Shown: positions 59,111 through 64,000 of the stretch, in pieces
Layout of the letters: every line of letters starts with the position of its first letter
Numbering within the stretch: the stretch's first letter is position 1
DNA from: Ceratobasidium sp. AG-K
Lineage: Eukaryota; Basidiomycota; Agaricomycetes; Cantharellales; Ceratobasidiaceae
NCBI GenBank assembly: GCA_037039685.1
Contig: JAWNGF010000003.1
Coordinates: forward strand, 744,001-808,000
DNA length: 64,000 bases
Direction of reading: 5' to 3'
Program-made: the position numbers and the translations under genes
Notes under the pieces: generated by a model
The model's input: only the letters and a program-made list of their open reading frames with translations
Told to the model about the DNA's origin: nothing
Database searches by the model: none

Positions 59111-59973
59111 ATGGACAATTCGCTACACCATATGGAGATGGACCATGGAGGTCACGGAGGAATGGACCACGGCGGACATGGCGGAATGCCCATGGGGCCG
59201 AAATGTGACATGAACATGCTATGGAACACGCAGTCAGTCATGTGCTTTGCACTTTCCACGCCAAGTCCCGAATAACAGGTTTCCGGCAGGATTATCGACA
59301 CTTGTATTGTGTTCAAGAGCTGGGTACGTCCCCGAGCCCGAGACTGCGATCCGCAGCACTGACGCTCCTCCCGTAGCACATCTCGTCCAACGGAACATTC
59401 TTCCTGTCATTCATCGCGATCGTTTTGTTAGGCGTTGCTTATGAGTGGCTACGCCGCGCGCAGACCGTTCTAGACGTCCGGATCGCTCGGTCGATTGCCA
59501 AGGGAAAGACCAGCAGCGTGAGTGGACGGGAAAGCCCGAATGAGGATGCGCCTCTAAACCCGAGGGTGTTTAAACAGTCACAGGCGTAAGTCCGAGTCCG
59601 AATACCTGTTCCATGTACCTGACTTGAGCATAGTACCACGCTTTCTCCCGGCGCCCGGATATCTCGTGCGGCGCTCTATGGTGCTTCGGTGTTCCTTTCA
59701 TTCTTTCTCATGGTGAGTCTATAGCGTCTAAGCAGAACCTAAGCGACTCATGGATCTCCGTGGCGTCGTGCAGCTCGTTTTCATGACATACAATGTAAGA
59801 ATCCCTGTGTTCTTGACGAAATTCAACTACTAACCGTAGCTTTCTAGGCGTACCTCATCACAGCTGTCGTCCTAGGCGCTGCGATTGGACACTACGTCTT
59901 TCATGCGCAAATGGATGCAGAAGCGGTACTCAACAATGCAGGTATTGGTGGAAAGGGAATGGCATGTCATTAG
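59111..59973 (+). CDS. Ctr-family high-affinity copper transporter
   Basis: About six exons from the ATG at 59111. The outside N-terminus is Met/His-rich (MEMDHGGHGGMDHGGHGGM). TM1 lies in GTFFLSFIAIVLLGVAYEWL. A cytosolic loop (RIARSIAKGKTSSVSGRESP) follows. TM2 carries the MxxxM copper motif in FLMLVFMTYN. TM3 has GxxxG (GAAIG). A C-terminal MACH sits at the end. All are features of Ctr copper transporters, trimeric channels that take up Cu(I). Exon 59774-59794 is only 21 nt and encodes LVFMTYN, so an intron separates the two Met of the MxxxM motif. It converges on the CHZ1 gene. Confidence 0.9.
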
Positions 59974-60393
59974 GCGTGGCCAAATAGTGCTTGTGTCTTG
60001 GGTTTGATTATTTGTACATAGGTGGTCCCGCGGAGCCGAACGAGTCCTGCGGTGTTGAACAAAATACTCCTCTCAACTAAATGTATTTGGAACGCGTGCA
60101 GGTCGATTCAAACACTCTTCGTAGATTTAGATCTTGCGGTGGGACCCGATCTAGGCACCACGTCGCATCGAGATTCAAGTTTAACCTTGCCAGCGAGGAA
60201 GCCTCGGCCGCTCCAAAAACTCGCTAGTATAGTCTAGGTCGATCACTCATAAAAACGTGTGGAAAGTCCGCACAGAAAATTCACACCTGCATGGTACATC
60301 CATTACATTGGTCGAACATACAAACGCGATTTTAACAGTTTTCAACAACAAAGCGTGAGCGGCAATGAAAAGCTACAAACGAGCGCTGGCAAT
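59974..60393. other. 3' region between convergent Ctr and CHZ1 genes
   Basis: 420 bp of 3' flanks; no gene or motif recognised. Confidence 0.5.
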
Positions 60394-60906
60394 CTAGTCA
60401 TCCTCGTCAGGCTTGGTGGGATCGATGCCGGCCTTGGCCATCGCCTCGGCAGACGAATAATCTACTTGTGGGCGACTGCGACGCGGGCGGCCTCCGTCGC
60501 TTGGAATAATCACACTGGGGTCGATTTCATCCAGCTATCGGGAGAACGGTTAGAATTGAGCTTGATAAATGCACGGCCGCTGGGCAGGTTGCTGGCAACG
60601 CGTGTATGCAGGTAGTCAACTCACGTCCTCCTCTGCCTCATCATCATCGTCCTCTTCTTCTTCATCCTCATCATCCTCTTCGTCATCCTCATCTGTTTCC
60701 ATAGACACATCGGCGGGCGCTTCAACGCTCTTTCCCTTGCCCTTGTCGGCAGAGAACGAAGTGGGATCGGTTGCCTGGCCAGCAGAGGCTACCGCCACCG
60801 CCTCAGTCATCTGGCTACAATAAAAACAACACTTAAAACGCGCCCAAAATGCGCAATCAGGACACAACACTTACGCATCAGGGTTAGTAGCAGAAGAGTC
60901 AGCCAT
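60394..60906 (-). CDS. CHZ1: Histone H2A.Z chaperone Chz1-like
   Basis: Three exons with the start at 60906 (MADSSATNPDA, joining QMTEAVAVAS). The middle is highly acidic (DEDDEEDDEDEEEEDDDDEA) after a KGKGK stretch. The final exon reads LDEIDPSVIIPSDGGRPRRS then PQVDYSS, matching the CHZ motif that contacts the H2A.Z-H2B dimer. It ends TKPDEDD. Nuclear protein that delivers H2A.Z-H2B for exchange by SWR1. Other acidic proteins could look alike, but the motif after the acidic run supports CHZ1. Confidence 0.82.
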
Positions 60907-62084
60907 CTAGATTTTTCACAATTGACGCGGGTGAGGTCTGGGTCAGGTCGAGTTGCAAAACGAAACGCGTATCGCCCATTCACGTGATCGACCTCAATCT
61001 CAAATTCTGCTTCCAAACGCGGTCGGCGCTACACACCAGCGGTGAGCGCCACCCACACTGCCGCCGATCTTTTGAACTCGGTGCCGTACTTCTAAGTATG
61101 ACGCAGGTAACTCCCAAATGAAGCCTCCTGATTAGCATAAGATTAAGAAAATTTGTCGAAGGAATCTGGGGTTCGATAATAGCCATCGGATTCAAGCGCC
61201 CATGAACGGAACCCCGGCAGTCGCTTACGAGTCCATATGGCTCCCTCATAATGCAACGTGTGCATGTTGCATTTGGGTACTGGTGCGGCCAGCGGCAGAT
61301 TTACGAGAACCCAGAGTACCGACGTAATTCGGCGGGTAGAATACGCTGGTATTGATCACCGGGGTACCCTATTGCCGAGACTCAAAATAGGAATTTCACT
61401 AAACGAGCGATCTACTGAAACTGGCTGGCTTGGTGTCATACACATGGGCGCTAGACCTGTGGTTCCACCTGGTACAACGTGTCAAGGAATGTTAGTGGTT
61501 AACGTTGAAGCGTCCTCTCGGCGAGGAACACCCGAGGAGAAATATAGTGATAGACAATAATGCACGGGGGCCCGTGTATACACACTGCCGCAGCGTACAC
61601 GCGTGCCCCAGCGCCGAGTCGGAAGATGCTCGATCTGGAGCTGACGAGCTAGAAGTGCCTACTTCCTATGAATGGGCTGAGTAACACGGCGGGATCTGAC
61701 ATCCACCAACGCAATGGCGGGTGTGCGGAGCGTCGTGAAAAGATCCTCGTCCCAGTTCCGCGTTGTAGAAAAATTTTGTTACCACGGAGACATATACACG
61801 CGTCGAGCACTATATGCGGGCAACTGAGATGGTGCACATTGCAGGGAGATTGGCGCTCAGTCCGATAAGGAAGTATGACCTGCGGACGAGGGTTATTTCA
61901 AACAACCAGGAGATCGTGCCAGGATTTTTGATGGCGTTGCAGGATTTTGTGCTTTTGTGATGAGTCAAACCCCGAATGACATCTCGGCCCTGCTGACCGA
62001 CTCGGCTTGTGTATGTCACCAATATTTCCCCGCTCATATAACTACGTCCGCCGCAGTCCTCATCCCCACCCCACGGTTCCCACC
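60907..62084. other. Intergenic, nothing recognised
   Basis: About 1.2 kb with short frames of no recognisable family. 61258-61560 (plus) is the longest and lacks splice or domain support. Confidence 0.45.
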
Positions 62085-62927
62085 ATGTCTGCTTACCGCC
62101 CCTTCCCGCCTGTCTGTGCAGCACTACGTCTGTCCTCTGCGTCATTTCTCGAGGGCGTGATCAACGACCTCGACGGCTCTCCGGCCTACTCACTGTTTAC
62201 TGCTCGCGGCGTCACCACCCTATCCCGTGTTGGCCCCAATCTCTCCCGAACACAAATAGCACAAATACACTGGCCATTAGAGGCCCGCGATGAGGAGCGA
62301 GCCAAGGAGGCGGGAGAAACAGTTGTCGCCACACCCCAGGGAAAGACTCTTATGGACGACATTCTTCGCCCAAGTGGTAGCGGTCGCTCTCGCAAAATGA
62401 ACATTCCTGGCTCAACACTCAACCTCCGCTGGAAGTATGATTCGGGTGCATGGCACGTAAGTCGCAGCTCCTAATTTCGGTGACGCCTGCTAACCGCCCA
62501 CCAGTGCATGTCACCTTCACGTGCAGCCGTAGCTACTATAAAGCTAGTTCCCGGAAAAGCAGGAACCACGTTGTACATCCACACCACCTCGTTGCCGGCA
62601 TCGGCTACTCCTTACCAGCACGGGTACGATTCGGACACCTCCGAGGCCAGTCCCAACCCCCATGCAGCCCAGACCCTGTTCGACACGCTAGTCCTAGCTT
62701 CTGTGCTATTATGCACGCACCCCGAGGCCTGGCGAACACGTCTGGCTAAAACCTCATTCGGGCGCCCACTTCCAGCGCCTCCAGTTCATTCGCCCCAGCT
62801 TTCAGCCTATGAACGTGCCATTGGCAAAACATCTAGACCCTCTTCGTCATCCAGCTCCTCGAGTTCATTGTTTGCTCCACCCCCGCAGTACAGTCCCGCC
62901 GGTCGAGCCGCAACCACTTCGTGGTAA
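62085..62927 (+). CDS. DUF6593-type protein
   Basis: Two exons from the ATG at 62085 (MSAYRPFPPVCAALRLSSAS) with an intron at about 62457-62503 between GAWH and CMSPSRAAVA. The core (SPAYSLFTARGVTTLSRVGP, LNLRWKYDSGAWH, VATIKLVPGKAGTTLYIHTT, then FDTLVLASVLLCTHPEAW) matches the agaricomycete DUF6593 fold, a lipid-scramblase-like beta protein of unknown role. The tail is Ser-rich and disordered (TSRPSSSSSSSSSLFAPPP). No signal peptide or membrane segment. Confidence 0.75.
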
Positions 62928-63170
62928 AAGTCACTCGTTGTTTTTCTAGTTGTATTTTCGCGTTCATCTTTCCTTCCGCCCTGGTTCCCTGAGAATGTAG
63001 TGTACGTCTCACCCTTGTTTCTTTCAGTATCCTATCTCCGCTTTGCCATCCTGTTTCATTTTCATTGTAGCAACACTTGTGGTTTCATAGAAATAGACCT
63101 AATTCCCACGATGCGCTCATTTATCCAAGCCCTGCCCATGCCGGCGGCAACGTAAACCACCGTGCCGTCG
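62928..63170. other. 3' flanks of convergent genes
   Basis: 243 bp between the DUF6593-type gene and the Rpr2-type gene. T-rich; no feature recognised. Confidence 0.5.
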
Positions 63171-63916
63171 CTAATCATCTGCACCCACGCGTTCCCCACC
63201 ACGCATGATCACATGCCCGGCGTCTAATCGTGCAAAAAACGGAGGGGGACGGGCCTTTGATCTCCGGCTTCTTCTGGGCCTGACTTGATCGGTACTGGTC
63301 GCATTCGGTGCGAGCGCCGGTGAGGAGTCTAAATGTGAGGTCGATAGGCCAGGTACCATGTGCGAACGGTCTCGCTGTCCAGCTTGTGGAGCTGCCCGGG
63401 TTGGGGGTGCAGGGATACATCGGACCGTGCGGCACGCGAAGCAAGTATAGCTGATGATTTTTCCGTGCGGTCGCGACTCTGATGGAGAAATAGATAAGAT
63501 GGACAATGTGTACCAATGAGAATGCAAGCGCGCCATCAATGAAAAAATTAGGTGTCTATCAACTAGGGAACTCACTCTTCACGCGCACAGAAGCCGAGGA
63601 TCCAGGAACGAGCACGGCGTTGCACCCCATACAAAGCATTCGTTTTACACTCGGGTCGCTAGGTTGAGTGATTAATCCGAGTCAAACGGGTTAGGAATTG
63701 GCGGACATACACTTTCACGACCGCGCCGCTCGCGATACCCTTGAGTGTCCTGATATGCTTGCGAGCCAATCGGTGCGTTTCGGGCATGTTGGATGCCTGT
63801 AATGACACGCTTGCTTGGTACAAAAAGTTCATGCGTTGCATTAGGTCCCGGTTCGGGATATTTGGTGGCGGGTTCGACTCCGCCCCGTCTAGCTTAGACT
63901 GAGACTTTTTGGCCAT
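63171..63916 (-). CDS. RPR2: RNase P/MRP subunit, Rpr2/Rpp21/Snm1 family
   Basis: Three exons; start at 63916 (MAKKSQSKLDGAESNPPPNI). The helical part DLMQRMNFLYQASVSLQASN continues into LARKHIRTLKGIASGAVVKV. The donor gtatgt inside the open frame, near 63710, is required so that the next exon reads DPSVKRMLCMGCNAVLVPGS (first CxxC), and the third exon has ISYTCFACRTVRCIPA (second CxxC). Two CxxC pairs of a zinc ribbon are typical of Rpr2/Rpp21, which help RNase P or MRP process tRNA and rRNA precursors. The C-terminus is basic and Ser/Arg-rich. Only 84 bp of upstream sequence is in the window. Confidence 0.83.
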
Positions 63917-64000
63917 GAATGCAGAGGTAAAGGAGGACTGAAATCCGGATGGTCGTGGTTTGGTTCTAGCTAGTTGGCCAATATTTGGAAATTACGCCGA

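Noticed and set aside
60569..60823. Poly-Ser protein on the plus strand
   Set aside because: Complement of the acidic Glu/Asp run of the CHZ1 gene.
63860..63890. tRNA B-box-like ggttcgactcc
   Set aside because: Lies inside the first exon of the Rpr2-type gene on the other strand; no A-box, no cloverleaf.

Overview
The window reads as nuclear DNA of a basidiomycete fungus, most likely an agaricomycete close to Rhizoctonia. Genes are split by many 45-65 bp GT-AG introns (a few GC-AG). Agaricomycete-type families occur (DUF6535- and DUF6593-like proteins), alongside general fungal genes (DASH subunit DAD2, CHZ1, CSC1-type channel). No rRNA, convincing tRNA, CRISPR array or bacterial operon was seen. 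Gene models were joined by eye from splice signals and protein families, so exon edges are approximate unless positions are given.

Left part (1-24.5 kb): a long coiled-coil protein with an HMMR-like C-terminus; a decayed copy and two near-identical copies of a small secreted hydrophobic protein, the two intact copies lying in a 1.8 kb inverted repeat about 11 kb apart; between them a muskelin-type kelch protein, a cis-prenyltransferase and its tandem copy (with a stop codon), a secreted lysozyme-like protein with a chitin-binding module, and a bleomycin hydrolase. A large DUF6535-type membrane protein follows.

Middle (24.5-43 kb): gene-poor. It holds two copies of an 87 bp terminal-inverted-repeat element, a diverged foldback, and a 1.85 kb head-to-head palindrome with paired small genes. 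It also has a P-loop NTPase, a membrane-anchored PP2C phosphatase, and about 7.5 kb with no recognisable gene.

Right part (43-64 kb): compact housekeeping genes, often divergent or convergent with short gaps: CSC1/OSCA-type channel, CDP-alcohol phosphotransferase (EPT1/CPT1), DAD2, SCY1-like pseudokinase, yippee, Ctr copper transporter, CHZ1 histone chaperone, DUF6593 protein and an RNase P Rpr2/Rpp21 subunit. Between yippee and Ctr lies a tandem duplication carrying two 56-residue secreted cysteine-rich peptides with a symmetric six-cysteine pattern and a Kex2-type site, the most novel-looking item.

Several conserved genes (muskelin, NTPase, PP2C, EPT1) are out of frame by one short indel at a short repeat or homopolymer. 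This suggests residual sequencing indels, so these breaks should not be read as gene death without checking.
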